Shown piece by piece: positions 1 to 5,791 of a stretch of DNA of 6,227 nucleotides; positions within the stretch are counted from its first letter, which is position 1; each line of letters opens with the position of its first letter. The position numbers and the translations under genes are program-made. The stretch comes from Flavobacteriales bacterium (GTDB lineage Bacteria; Bacteroidota; Bacteroidia; Flavobacteriales; Flavobacteriaceae): positions 1 through 6,227 of the forward strand of contig JALVDN010000001.1 of NCBI GenBank assembly GCA_027008965.1, written 5' to 3'. The notes beneath the pieces are model-generated. The model did not search any database and was not told where the DNA came from. It saw only the letters and a program-made list of their open reading frames with translations.

Positions 1-1
1 A

Positions 2-268
2 ACCATGACCGTTAATATTGCAGGAAGTTTCATAATAGGTTTCAGTATGGAGTATTTATTGAGGCATCATTATCCTAATCTTTTTTTATTCATAACGGTT
101 GGTTTTTTAGGCGGATTTACTACTTTCTCCTCTTTCAGCTATGAGGCCATGTTGTTTTTAAAAGAAAACAATTTAGGTATGTTTCTGGTCTATACTTCAA
201 CCACCTTTATTCTTGGCATGATAGCCGTATTTTTTGGATACAATTTATCAAAAATCTTATTTGCTTAA
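2..268 (+). CDS. crcB: Fluoride ion channel CrcB/FluC, C-terminal part (5'-truncated by window edge)
   Basis: This is the last 88 or so residues of a CrcB/FluC protein, a small membrane channel that exports fluoride as a dual-topology dimer. The open frame runs to the left edge, so the start and first membrane segment (roughly 35-40 residues of a usual length near 125) are missing. The ATG at position 5 is internal: it lies inside the family motif G-T-x-x-V-N-x-x-G-S-F, seen here as TMTVNIAGSF. Downstream is the hallmark GFLGGFTTFSSFSYE stretch (about visible residues 34-48), which carries the TTFS segment and the paired phenylalanines that line the fluoride path. Three hydrophobic segments remain, matching TM2-TM4. 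The stop (TAA, 266-268) overlaps the -35 region of the rnpB promoter. Family assignment is firm. Any fluoride riboswitch would lie upstream, outside the window. Confidence 0.95.
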   Translation, partial: TMTVNIAGSFIIGFSMEYLLRHHYPNLFLFITVGFLGGFTTFSSFSYEAMLFLKENNLGMFLVYTSTTFILGMIAVFFGYNLSKILFA

Positions 269-291
269 AAGGTACGATTTTTGTATATTAA
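260..291 (+). promoter_or_regulatory. Promoter of rnpB
   Basis: Two promoter models fit the same bases. In sigma70 style, TTGCTT (261-266) and TATATT (284-289) are separated by 17 bp. In Bacteroidota style, TTTG (260-263) and a 6/8 match to TAnnTTTG (TATATTAA, 284-291) are separated by 20 bp. Both predict transcription starting near 296-298, exactly where the closing stem of RNase P RNA begins (297). The upstream element overlaps the crcB stop codon. That positional agreement is the main support; no start site has been measured. Confidence 0.7.
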
Positions 292-296
292 GGCTG

Positions 297-603
297 AATG
301 AAAAGCAGGCTGTCTTGTCGCTCTGCCATAGGCAGAGAGGAAAGTCCGGACACCGCAGGGCAACCCGGCGGGTAACACCCGTCGCCGCATGTCAAATGCG
401 GTAGGACTAGTGGCACAGAAACCAGGTACAGTTCGGCTGTAGTGAAAAGGCCAAACTCCGGGTGGTGCAATGCCAAATAAACCGGCGCTTGAGGCTGGCC
501 CGGCCGATGCCGGAGGGTAGGCAGCTAGAGGTGACCGGGTAACCGGCACCCCAGATAAATGACAAGACTCGACAGAATCCGGCTTATAGGCCTGCTTTTC
601 ATT
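297..603 (+). ncRNA. rnpB: RNase P RNA (bacterial type A)
   Basis: Catalytic RNA of ribonuclease P, which trims the 5' leader from pre-tRNAs. All universally conserved blocks are present: GAGGAAAGTCCGGA (337-350), ACAGAAACC (415-423), AGATAAATGAC (553-563) and ACAGAATCCGGCTTAT (572-587). Helix P4 forms between 342-349 and 579-585, with the conserved bulged U at 345. A GGGTAGGC stretch (515-522) matches the L15 loop; its GGT (516-518) is the element that pairs with the tRNA 3' CCA. The ends are set by a perfect 14-bp P1 stem, 297-310 with 590-603. The roughly 307-nt length is compact but normal for type A. The sirtuin start codon follows 15 nt after P1 across a T-rich stretch, so either P1 plus that stretch ends the transcript or the RNA is processed from a longer one. 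Confidence 0.97.
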
Positions 604-618
604 TCTTATTTTTGCTTT

Positions 619-1317
619 ATGAAAAATCATCCCGTCATACGAATTTTGACCGGGGCCGGAATAAGTAAAGAAAGCGGCATTCCCACGTTCAGGGAACTCA
701 ACGGGCTTTGGCATCAATACAAAATAGAAGAAGTGGCTTCTCCGCAAGCATGGAAGAAAAATCCACAACTGGTTTTGGATTTCTATAATTTGAGGCGTAG
801 CATGTTAAAAAACGTCCATCCCAATGAAGCGCATAAGGCATTGGCCGAACTTGAAAAACATTTTCCTGTTTATATCATCACTCAAAATGTGGATGATTTG
901 CATGAACGCGCCGGGAGTAAAAACATTCTTCATCTTCATGGAGAACTGAAAAAAGTTCGTAGTGAGAAAAATCCGTATCTTATTTATGATTGGGAAGATG
1001 ATTTGCATCTTGGCGACTTGGCCGAAGACGGTGCACAACTTAGGCCCCATATCGTTTGGTTCGGTGAGCCGGTTCCGGCATTTGAAAAGGCACAACAATT
1101 GGTAAGTGAAGCAGATATTTTATTGATTATCGGTACTTCCATGCAAGTTTATCCCGCCGCAGGTTTGATTTATTCTCTTCAACCACAAGCGGAAATCTTT
1201 TATATTGATCCTAATCCTGCTCCTTTCCATACATCAAATAAACTTCATATAATCCCTGAAAAAGCTACCATAGGCGTTCCTCAAATTGTGAAAAATCTGA
1301 TTGAAAAATATGCTTGA
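619..1317 (+). CDS. cobB: Sir2-family NAD-dependent protein deacylase (class III, SIRT5/CobB-like, no zinc cysteines)
   Basis: A 232-residue cytoplasmic sirtuin that removes acyl groups from lysines using NAD+. Visible motifs are GAGIS (12-16) and ESGIPTFR (18-25) for NAD binding, TQNVDDLHERAG (88-99), HLHGE (105-109) with catalytic His107, WFGE (147-150), and GTSMQVYPAAG (172-182). Tyr56 and Arg59 (FYNLRR) match the Y-x-x-R pair that lets SIRT5/CobB enzymes accept succinyl- or malonyl-lysine. The segment between HGE and WFGE, where most sirtuins carry four zinc-binding cysteines, has none; the whole protein lacks cysteine. I believe similar cysteine-free forms are common in Bacteroidota, so it is probably active. 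The frame is open back to 559, but that would run into the conserved 3' part of rnpB, and GAGIS lies normally close to the N-terminus from the ATG at 619. Its last 8 nt overlap the glycosylase start (ATGCTTGA), suggesting translational coupling. Confidence 0.93.
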   Translation: MKNHPVIRILTGAGISKESGIPTFRELNGLWHQYKIEEVASPQAWKKNPQLVLDFYNLRRSMLKNVHPNEAHKALAELEKHFPVYIITQNVDDLHERAGSKNILHLHGELKKVRSEKNPYLIYDWEDDLHLGDLAEDGAQLRPHIVWFGEPVPAFEKAQQLVSEADILLIIGTSMQVYPAAGLIYSLQPQAEIFYIDPNPAPFHTSNKLHIIPEKATIGVPQIVKNLIEKYA

Positions 1318-1870
1318 GAAAGAATTCTTCCTTCGCCCCACCCCCGAAGTAGCCAAAGATTTACTTGGAAAAGTGCTGTATAGAAAAACACCGGAAGGAA
1401 TTTATAGAGGCATCATCAATGAAACCGAAGCTTATCATGGTATGAATGATAAAGCTTGCCATTGTTCCAAAGGAAGAACAAAAAGAACCGACATCATGTT
1501 TAAAGAAGGCGGAAATATTTACATCTACTTGATTTATGGCATGTATCACATGCTCAATTTGACTACTTGCAAGGAAAATTTCCCCGGCGCCGTATTAATA
1601 CGGGGAGTAGCGTACCCCGAATTTTCAAAAGATGGACAAACCTTTATTCCACTTTCATCTAAAACGGACGGACCGGGTAAACTCACCAAAACTTTTCAAA
1701 TAGATAAATCGCTAAACACCTTACCTATACACAAAATATCCGGATTGTGGGTAGTAGATGAAGGCATTATGCTTAAAGGATTTATTTCCACTCCCCGTAT
1801 CGGAATTGACTATGCCCAAGAATGGAAAGAGAAACCCTGGCGATTTTATGTTCCGCCCGAAAAATTGTAA
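1310..1870 (+). CDS. 3-methyladenine DNA glycosylase, AAG/MPG family
   Basis: A 186-residue monofunctional DNA glycosylase that excises alkylated or deaminated purines (3-methyladenine, hypoxanthine and similar) to start base excision repair. Aligning by eye to human AAG gives ETEAY (38-42) with catalytic Glu40 (human E125) and Tyr42 (Y127), His51 (H136), Tyr73 (Y159), Tyr76 (the DNA-intercalating Y162) in YGMY, Asn83 (N169), and the IRG (97-99) strand matching human LRA. The GRTKRTDIMF (55-64) and DGPGKLTKTF blocks are also typical. Length is normal for bacterial members. A TTG nine bases upstream (1301) is in frame, but the ATG at 1310 gives the usual short N-terminus (FFLRPTPEVAKDLLGK) and the tight 8-nt overlap with the sirtuin. 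It is the middle gene of the sirtuin-glycosylase-cyclotransferase run. No damage-responsive operator is visible. Confidence 0.94.
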   Translation: MLEKEFFLRPTPEVAKDLLGKVLYRKTPEGIYRGIINETEAYHGMNDKACHCSKGRTKRTDIMFKEGGNIYIYLIYGMYHMLNLTTCKENFPGAVLIRGVAYPEFSKDGQTFIPLSSKTDGPGKLTKTFQIDKSLNTLPIHKISGLWVVDEGIMLKGFISTPRIGIDYAQEWKEKPWRFYVPPEKL

Positions 1871-1896
1871 ATTCGTTCCGTTTTAAAACATTTTAT

Positions 1897-2964
1897 ATGA
1901 GAAAATTCTTTCTTTTATTCATTATTCCTTTTTTTATTCTTTCTTGTGATAATACCCCTGAAGTCACATTAAAAAATTTTCCCGATAAATGGCATTATGA
2001 TAAATCCACAACCATTGTTATTTCAAATCTTCAAGAGAATCAAATTGACCATATCAATTTTTATATAGACTCCATCATTAAAGGAGGGGCCATTGTGAAT
2101 GATACGATTGTTATCCCGGCACTAAGTCATATTCCGCTAGGTAAACATGAATTCATCATACGCTTTTTCTCAAATAAAAAATTCATCAAAGAAATCAAAA
2201 AACCATTCACCTTATATGCCAAACATCCGCCTGTCAAACTTTCATTTGAATTGATACAATCCTTCCCGCATGATATAAATGCTTTTACACAAGGACTGGA
2301 ATTTGACGGTGATACTTTGTATGAAAGCACCGGCTTAAACGGTGCGTCTAGCATTAGGAAAGTAAATTATAAAACAGGAGAAATAATTAAAAAATATGAT
2401 TTTACTCCGGAGATTTTTGCGGAAGGACTAACGCTTTGGCAAGACAGTTTGTTGGTGCTCACATGGAAAAACGGAAAAGGATTTGTTTTTGATAAAAATT
2501 CATTTGAATCCATCGGTGAATTCCCTTATCACAAAAGCAAAGAAGGCTGGGGTCTATGTCATAACGAAAAATACATCTTCAAATCGGACGGAACCAATCA
2601 ATTATGGATTTTAGATCCGGAAACACTCAAAGAACTTCGATCCGTTCCGGTTTATGCTTATCATCATGCCATCAAAAATTTAAATGAGTTAGAATGGGCA
2701 AACGGACTGATTTATACCAATGTATGGCAAAAAAACGCTTTGGCTGTGATAGATCCCGCCACCGGACAAGTCATAGGCGTCTTGGATTTATCCTCGCTTT
2801 TAAAACACATCAAAAAACATCCGCGTTTGGATGTATTGAACGGGATTGCTTATCATCAACCGAGCGGACATTTTTTTGTTACGGGCAAAAATTGGGATAA
2901 AATCTTTGAAATAAAAATCAATTGGCCCGAGGTGAAAAAAGAGAATAAACTTCCGTTTCACTAA
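1897..2964 (+). CDS. Glutaminyl-peptide cyclotransferase (plant/bacterial type), lipoprotein
   Basis: A 355-residue protein predicted to turn N-terminal glutamine into pyroglutamate outside the cytoplasm. Residues 1-16 form a lipoprotein signal (MRK, then a hydrophobic run) ending in ILS-C with Cys17 as lipidation site. Residues about 20-115 look like a beta-rich, Ig-like spacer. The rest (about 118-340) is the glutamine cyclotransferase beta-propeller: FPHDINAFTQGLEF (123-136), YESTGLNG (142-149), AEGLTL (175-180), EGWGL (216-220), SDGTNQLWILDP (230-241), ELEWANGLIYTNVW (264-277), VLNGIAY (313-319) and FFVTGKNWDKIFEI (326-339). This fold is unrelated to the animal zinc QC. The frame is open upstream to 1822, but only the ATG at 1897 puts the signal peptide at the N-terminus. 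It follows the glycosylase by 26 bp with no visible promoter or terminator, and ends in a 4-nt tail-to-tail overlap with the CoA-binding gene. Confidence 0.92.
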   Translation: MRKFFLLFIIPFFILSCDNTPEVTLKNFPDKWHYDKSTTIVISNLQENQIDHINFYIDSIIKGGAIVNDTIVIPALSHIPLGKHEFIIRFFSNKKFIKEIKKPFTLYAKHPPVKLSFELIQSFPHDINAFTQGLEFDGDTLYESTGLNGASSIRKVNYKTGEIIKKYDFTPEIFAEGLTLWQDSLLVLTWKNGKGFVFDKNSFESIGEFPYHKSKEGWGLCHNEKYIFKSDGTNQLWILDPETLKELRSVPVYAYHHAIKNLNELEWANGLIYTNVWQKNALAVIDPATGQVIGVLDLSSLLKHIKKHPRLDVLNGIAYHQPSGHFFVTGKNWDKIFEIKINWPEVKKENKLPFH

Positions 2965-3332
2965 AACAACCCGCTTCTTAGCATCACCAAAGTACAGTTT
3001 TCAACGGTTTCAATGCCTTTTTCTTCAAGTAATTTTTTGAGTTCCGGATTTTCCGTCCCGGGATTGAAAATCACCCGTTTCGGCTGAAGTGAAAGAATAA
3101 AATCATAATAAGCTTTCTGGTTTTCGGGAGAAAGATATAAAGTAACGGTGTGGATATCCTTTTCTTTTACTTCTTCCGGGCGAGTGATCGGAACATCTTC
3201 AATAACAGCATCCCTTAAACCCACTGCAACCACCGGATGACCGAATTTTCTCAGTAAACGCACCGCCTTATTGGAGTAGCGCTCGGGTTTGGGCGATGCC
3301 CCTAAAACCAAAGTTTTTTTAGTCGGCATCAT
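2961..3332 (-). CDS. CoA-binding domain protein (YccU/CoA_binding_2 family)
   Basis: A 123-residue single-domain protein with a Rossmann-like CoA-binding fold. Near the N-terminus, TLVLGASPKPERYSNKAVRL matches the family signature G-[AS]-S-x-x-P-x-R-x-S. It is followed by HPVVAVGLRD, by LYLSPENQ, and by the C-terminal blocks VIFNPGTENPEL and ENCTLVML. Such proteins resemble the nucleotide-binding domain of succinyl-CoA synthetase alpha, but the cellular role of this stand-alone form is unknown. Two ATGs lie in tandem (3330-3332 and 3327-3329). Either gives an overlap with the preceding small gene (14 or 11 nt), so it is the last gene of the minus-strand operon. The stop is TAG, sharing bases 2961-2964 with the cyclotransferase stop on the other strand. 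No terminator hairpin is visible there. Confidence 0.9.
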   Translation of the reverse strand: MMPTKKTLVLGASPKPERYSNKAVRLLRKFGHPVVAVGLRDAVIEDVPITRPEEVKEKDIHTVTLYLSPENQKAYYDFILSLQPKRVIFNPGTENPELKKLLEEKGIETVENCTLVMLRSGLF

Positions 3333-3558
3333 CGGTTAAATATTTTTCCATCTCTTCATCGTAGAATTTGAAAGCATCTTCCACCAATTTCACTAAAACA
3401 TCTTTGTTTTCTTCGGCTTCCTTGGGAGAAATATCGTCCAACCATTCCACATCTTCTGTAATTACATTGAGTAGGAACCTGGGATATTCAGTATGCAATA
3501 CAAAAATTTCATCCGGAAAATCCGAATTATCGGCTATGAGAAATTTAGGCGTTTTCAT
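3319..3558 (-). CDS. Small acidic conserved protein of unknown function
   Basis: A 79-residue soluble protein with no signal peptide or membrane segment. It is strongly acidic: 23 Asp/Glu against 8 Lys/Arg. The N-terminal half looks beta-rich and ordered (KTPKFLIADNSDFPDEIFVLHTEYPRFLL), followed by VEWLDD and a C-terminal helix rich in Glu (about 44-74). The pattern resembles short hypothetical proteins I have seen in Bacteroidota, where an F-P-D/E-x-I-F-V-x-H-T-E stretch recurs, but I cannot name a family or function. It is very likely a real gene: its start overlaps the MATE stop by 14 nt and its stop overlaps the next start by 14 nt, so it is translated from the middle of the operon. The plus-strand open frame over the same bases (3368-3601) is a shadow. 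Confidence 0.85.
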   Translation of the reverse strand: MKTPKFLIADNSDFPDEIFVLHTEYPRFLLNVITEDVEWLDDISPKEAEENKDVLVKLVEDAFKFYDEEMEKYLTDDAD

Positions 3559-4912
3559 GATGTATCATTTTATTTGTAAGATAGTAAAATCTGATAAATA
3601 GAAAAAGAGCGGCCATGGTTAATCCGGCTATCAAACCATACCATATTCCCTGCACACCCCACTGTAACCTTCCGAAATAAGCAATGGGAAATCCGATAAT
3701 CCAATAAGCCGTAAAAGTTAAAAGGGCTGGAATTTTCACATCCTGCAAACCGCGCAATGCGCCTTGAATGGTCACTTGCAAACTATCCGAAATTTGAAAT
3801 AATGCGGCAATCACCAACAATCCCGAAGCCAAACGAGCCGTTTCCAAAACTTCAGGTGTAATATTTTTCCTGCTCAAATAAATCCATGGCAATTCTTCTC
3901 TGAAAACCAAATATATCATTGAAAAAATCATTCCTATCAACATCGATTGTAAGAAAATGGAAAAAGCCACCCGTCTGAGTCCTGCATAATCCTTTTGTCC
4001 CAAACGATAACCCGTACGGATGGTTGCCGCCACCGAAAAACCCAAAAACACCATAAAAGTCATCGATGCCAATTGCAAAGCAATCTGATTGGCGGCCTGC
4101 GGAATTTTACCCAAAGTTCCGGCCAACCAAACCGAAGCCGTAAAAATGCCCATCTCAAAAACCGATTGATATCCCGAAGGAATTCCTAAAGAAACGATTT
4201 TTTTGACAATAGATAAATCCAATATTTTTTCCGGCAATTGCTTGACATAATCGCTTGTGGCAGGAAATTTTTGAAGCAAAAAATAAAAAACAAACAAAAC
4301 CAAAAATCTGGAAATCAAGGTTCCCCAACCCGCCCCCAAAACACCCATGGCCGGAATCACCCAAAAACCGTAAATGAAAACATAGTTCAAAATAATGTTC
4401 AAAATATTGGTATAAATCATAGCGCGCATGGATAATTTAGTATGCCCCAAACCATCCGAAAACTGCTTCATTGCTTGAAAAATCATCACAAAAACCACCG
4501 AAATAGCAATCACTTTGATGTATGGAACCGCCAATTTCAACACCTCCGGCGGTTGATGTGCACGATGTAAAAATGGAATCAACAGCCAAACCAAAACAAT
4601 CATCAACAAACCCAAAATTGCATTGATCAAAATGCCGTTATAAAAAATCCGGTGAATCCGTTCCTTATTTTTCTGTCCCAAAGCTTGACTCACCAAAGGC
4701 GTAATGGCAGAAGAAAAACCAAACCCGAAAGACATGATAAAAAACACCGTACTATTCCCCAAAGAAACCGCCGCCAATGCCGTAGGCCCCAACTTTCCCA
4801 CCATAATGTTGTCGGCCAAACCCACCAGCATATGCCCCAAATAGCCCACCATCACGGGCCATGCCAACTTAAAATTGGTCCCAAACTCCGATGTGTAACT
4901 ACGCCAATTCAT
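3545..4912 (-). CDS. MATE-family multidrug efflux transporter (NorM-like)
   Basis: A 455-residue inner-membrane antiporter with about 12 hydrophobic segments in two six-helix halves, the standard MATE size and layout. It should export cationic drugs or toxic metabolites in exchange for Na+ or H+. Recognisable stretches are WPVMVGYLGHMLVGLADNIM, MVGKLG and PLVSQALGQ in the first half, and SLGIPSGYQSVFE, QGALRGLQDVKIP and WGVQGIWYG in the second. Three acidic membrane residues line up by eye with the ion-coupling residues of Vibrio NorM: Asp34 (D36), Glu253 (E255) and Asp376 (D371). I chose the ATG at 4912 over an in-frame GTG at 4921: a -7 box at 4923-4930 would start transcription near 4917, downstream of the GTG. 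It heads a three-gene operon with 14-nt overlaps. The substrate cannot be read from sequence. Confidence 0.95.
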   Translation of the reverse strand: MNWRSYTSEFGTNFKLAWPVMVGYLGHMLVGLADNIMVGKLGPTALAAVSLGNSTVFFIMSFGFGFSSAITPLVSQALGQKNKERIHRIFYNGILINAILGLLMIVLVWLLIPFLHRAHQPPEVLKLAVPYIKVIAISVVFVMIFQAMKQFSDGLGHTKLSMRAMIYTNILNIILNYVFIYGFWVIPAMGVLGAGWGTLISRFLVLFVFYFLLQKFPATSDYVKQLPEKILDLSIVKKIVSLGIPSGYQSVFEMGIFTASVWLAGTLGKIPQAANQIALQLASMTFMVFLGFSVAATIRTGYRLGQKDYAGLRRVAFSIFLQSMLIGMIFSMIYLVFREELPWIYLSRKNITPEVLETARLASGLLVIAALFQISDSLQVTIQGALRGLQDVKIPALLTFTAYWIIGFPIAYFGRLQWGVQGIWYGLIAGLTMAALFLFIRFYYLTNKMIHHENA

Positions 4913-4922
4913 AACAAGCACG

Positions 4923-4943
4923 CAAAGGTAGGGATATTCCTAC
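4923..4943 (-). promoter_or_regulatory. Promoter -7 box of the MATE operon with overlapping dyad
   Basis: On the minus strand, TACCTTTG (4930 down to 4923) is a perfect match to the Bacteroidota -7 consensus TAnnTTTG. It lies 10 nt before the MATE ATG, implying a start site near 4917 and a leader of only about 5 nt. No good TTTG/TTG is seen at the expected -33 spacing (about 4950-4954). A short dyad, GTAGG (4928-4932) and CCTAC (4939-4943) around six bases, abuts and overlaps the box, where a regulator could sit. The dyad arms are short enough to be chance. Confidence 0.55.
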
Positions 4944-5026
4944 TATTTTCCTGTTACATAAGAAAAACCCACATTGAAGTAACATTCAAAAGCATATCCG
5001 TTTTCTATCAAAATCCTTTTCATTTC
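4944..5026. other. AT-rich spacer upstream of the MATE promoter
   Basis: About 80 bp of ordinary AT-rich intergenic sequence between the MATE promoter and the first GC-rich repeat. I see no start codon with a plausible frame, no hairpin and no convincing -33 element. Confidence 0.5.
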
Positions 5027-5196
5027 AGGGCGCCTGCCCGCACGCATTCACACAAGCCACATTCTTTCGCTTACGCTCATACTGCGGCGTGTTCATGCGC
5101 CGGGCACCGGGCTGTCCGCTTGAATTCGGCTCGGGCAAGCCGGTTTTTGTATCGCTTGCTGCGGGGTCTTGTCGCCTCCGCTCCAAGCCTCCTCGC
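5027..5196 (-). repeat. GC-rich intergenic repeat, copy 1 (minus orientation, about 170 bp)
   Basis: Much richer in G and C than the flanking spacer and not coding. Read on the minus strand it shares ordered identical blocks with 5883-5985: GCGAGGAGGCT (5186-5196), AGACCCCGCAGC (5158-5169), CAAAAACCG (5141-5149) and AGGCGCCCT (5027-5035), at similar but not equal spacing. The end next to AGGCGCCCT carries about 67 bp more than copy 2, including an imperfect stem between CGCATTCACAC (5043-5053) and GTGTTCATGCG (5089-5099). I associate GC-rich elements ending in GGCGCCC with Bacteroidota intergenic regions, but I have no sourced name for the family. The plus-strand open frames crossing it are not protein-like. 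Confidence 0.75.
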
Positions 5197-5201
5197 AAGC
5201 A

Positions 5202-5353
5202 CAATGGCTATCAAAGGGATGAGATAGAAAAAGAATTATTTTTTATTTGTTCAATGAAGAAAATGATAGCATAGCCAAAGCTATGGTATCATTTTATGAA
5301 GCAGAACAGGTGAAAAAGAAACTTTTTATAGCCATTCAATTTGATAGCCATTG
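5202..5353. repeat. 152-bp imperfect palindrome (MITE-like) with a central hairpin
   Basis: The outer arms are a perfect 14-bp inverted repeat: CAATGGCTATCAAA (5202-5215) and TTTGATAGCCATTG (5340-5353). The core is a second inverted repeat of 15-bp arms with one mismatch, 5261-5275 against 5280-5294, around a CAAA loop. Both share exactly the same centre (5277/5278). Between them the arms still partly match: ATAGAAAAAG on the left against TATAAAAAG in the reverse complement of the right, and TGTTC on both with a one-base shift. This indicates one long degenerate palindrome. The 9-mer ATAGCCATT also recurs directly at 5328-5336. No coding potential is seen. Its role (relic element, RNA hairpin or other) is unknown. 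Confidence 0.7.
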
Positions 5354-5511
5354 GGCGTTAGCACAAAAACAATCGTCTTCCCCTTCGCCTCATACCGCTT
5401 CCATCCCTGGCGCTTAATAGCGCACAACAAGTTGTGCTTGAATTATGAACTTTGAACTCCGAACACTGATTTGTGATTTTTTGTTCTCATACTGCAAACA
5501 TTGAAGTAGTG
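5354..5511. other. Non-coding spacer with two small overlapping hairpins
   Basis: Mixed-composition intergenic DNA. Two short perfect stems overlap: GCGCT/AGCGC (5410-5414 and 5419-5423, loop TAAT) and GCACAAC/GTTGTGC (5422-5428 and 5431-5437, two-base loop). They are mutually exclusive because they share 5422-5423. The stretch 5351-5413 has the GC-rich character of the neighbouring repeats and may be a further remnant, but I cannot align it convincingly. No gene is supported. Confidence 0.45.
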
Positions 5512-5618
5512 TGTCATTTCGACAGAGCGACCAACGGGAGCGACGAGGAATCTCATTTTCATCCACTGAAGTTATTGAGATTTCTCAGTCGCTCGTGCCT
5601 CGCTCCTTCGAAATGACA
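5512..5618. repeat. Palindromic repeat, array copy A (107 bp)
   Basis: Bounded by perfect 11-bp inverted ends, TGTCATTTCGA (5512-5522) and TCGAAATGACA (5608-5618). Inside, GAGGAATCTCA (5545-5555) faces TGAGATTTCTC (5576-5586), and GAGCGAC/GTCGCTC-type words extend the stem (AGCGACGAGG against CAGTCGCTCG). The whole element can fold as one long hairpin with an AT-rich loop near 5556-5575. It looks like a REP-type or MITE-type element. I have seen this TGTCATTTCGA...GAAATGACA form in Bacteroidota intergenic regions but give no family name. Confidence 0.85.
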
Positions 5619-5647
5619 GGCTCTCCTACAATAAAATCAGTAGTGCA
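5619..5647. repeat. Conserved linker between array copies A and B
   Basis: This 29-bp linker is nearly the same as the one following copy B (5762-5791). Both hold CTACAATAAAATCAGTA, after CTCTC in one and CTCTT in the other. The repeated unit is therefore palindrome plus linker, not the palindrome alone, which indicates tandem duplication. Confidence 0.75.
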
Positions 5648-5761
5648 TGTCATTCCGAGCGAGTTCCGGTGCATGCCGGAACGACGAGGAATCTCATTTT
5701 TTTGTCAAATTTGTTTGAGATTTCTCGTCGCTCGCCTGCGGCTCGCTCCCACGAAATGACA
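5648..5761. repeat. Palindromic repeat, array copy B (114 bp)
   Basis: Same architecture as copy A: TGTCATTCCGA at the left (5648-5658), ACGAAATGACA at the right (5751-5761), ACGACGAGGAATCTCATTTT (5681-5700) and TGAGATTTCTC (5716-5726) around an AT-rich loop. The left arm contains an extra hairpin, GTTCCGG/CCGGAAC (5663-5669 and 5676-5682), at the place where copy A has an unrelated stretch (CCAACGGGAG). The right arm correspondingly reads CGCCTGCGGCTCGC. The ends are less perfectly matched than in copy A. Confidence 0.85.
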
Positions 5762-5791
5762 CGCTCTTCTACAATAAAATCAGTACCGCAC
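5762..5791. repeat. Conserved linker between array copies B and C
   Basis: A 30-bp linker with CTACAATAAAATCAGTA (5769-5785), matching the linker between copies A and B apart from its last few bases. It sets the array period at 136 bp (A to B) and 144 bp (B to C). Confidence 0.75.

Noticed and set aside
559..618. Extension of the sirtuin upstream of the ATG at 619
   Set aside because: These 60 bases encode the conserved 3' part of RNase P RNA, and the sirtuin motif GAGIS already lies close to the N-terminus from 619.
265..768. Open frame of 167 residues on the minus strand opposite rnpB and the sirtuin start (and a shorter one at 288-476)
   Set aside because: It lies antisense to a certain RNA gene; the open frame is a by-product of rnpB base composition and the protein has no recognisable motif.
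1301..1309. TTG start for the glycosylase
   Set aside because: The ATG at 1310 is stronger and adds no gap; the three extra residues are not part of the family.
4652..5227. 191-residue plus-strand open frame running from the MATE gene into the repeat region
   Set aside because: It is antisense to the MATE gene for half its length, then crosses a GC-rich repeat; it is rich in Arg/His/Ser with no protein-like pattern.
5076..5495. Direct 10-bp repeat CTCATACTGC at 5076-5085 and 5486-5495
   Set aside because: No flanking similarity extends it; it may be chance, so I do not use it as a border of an element.
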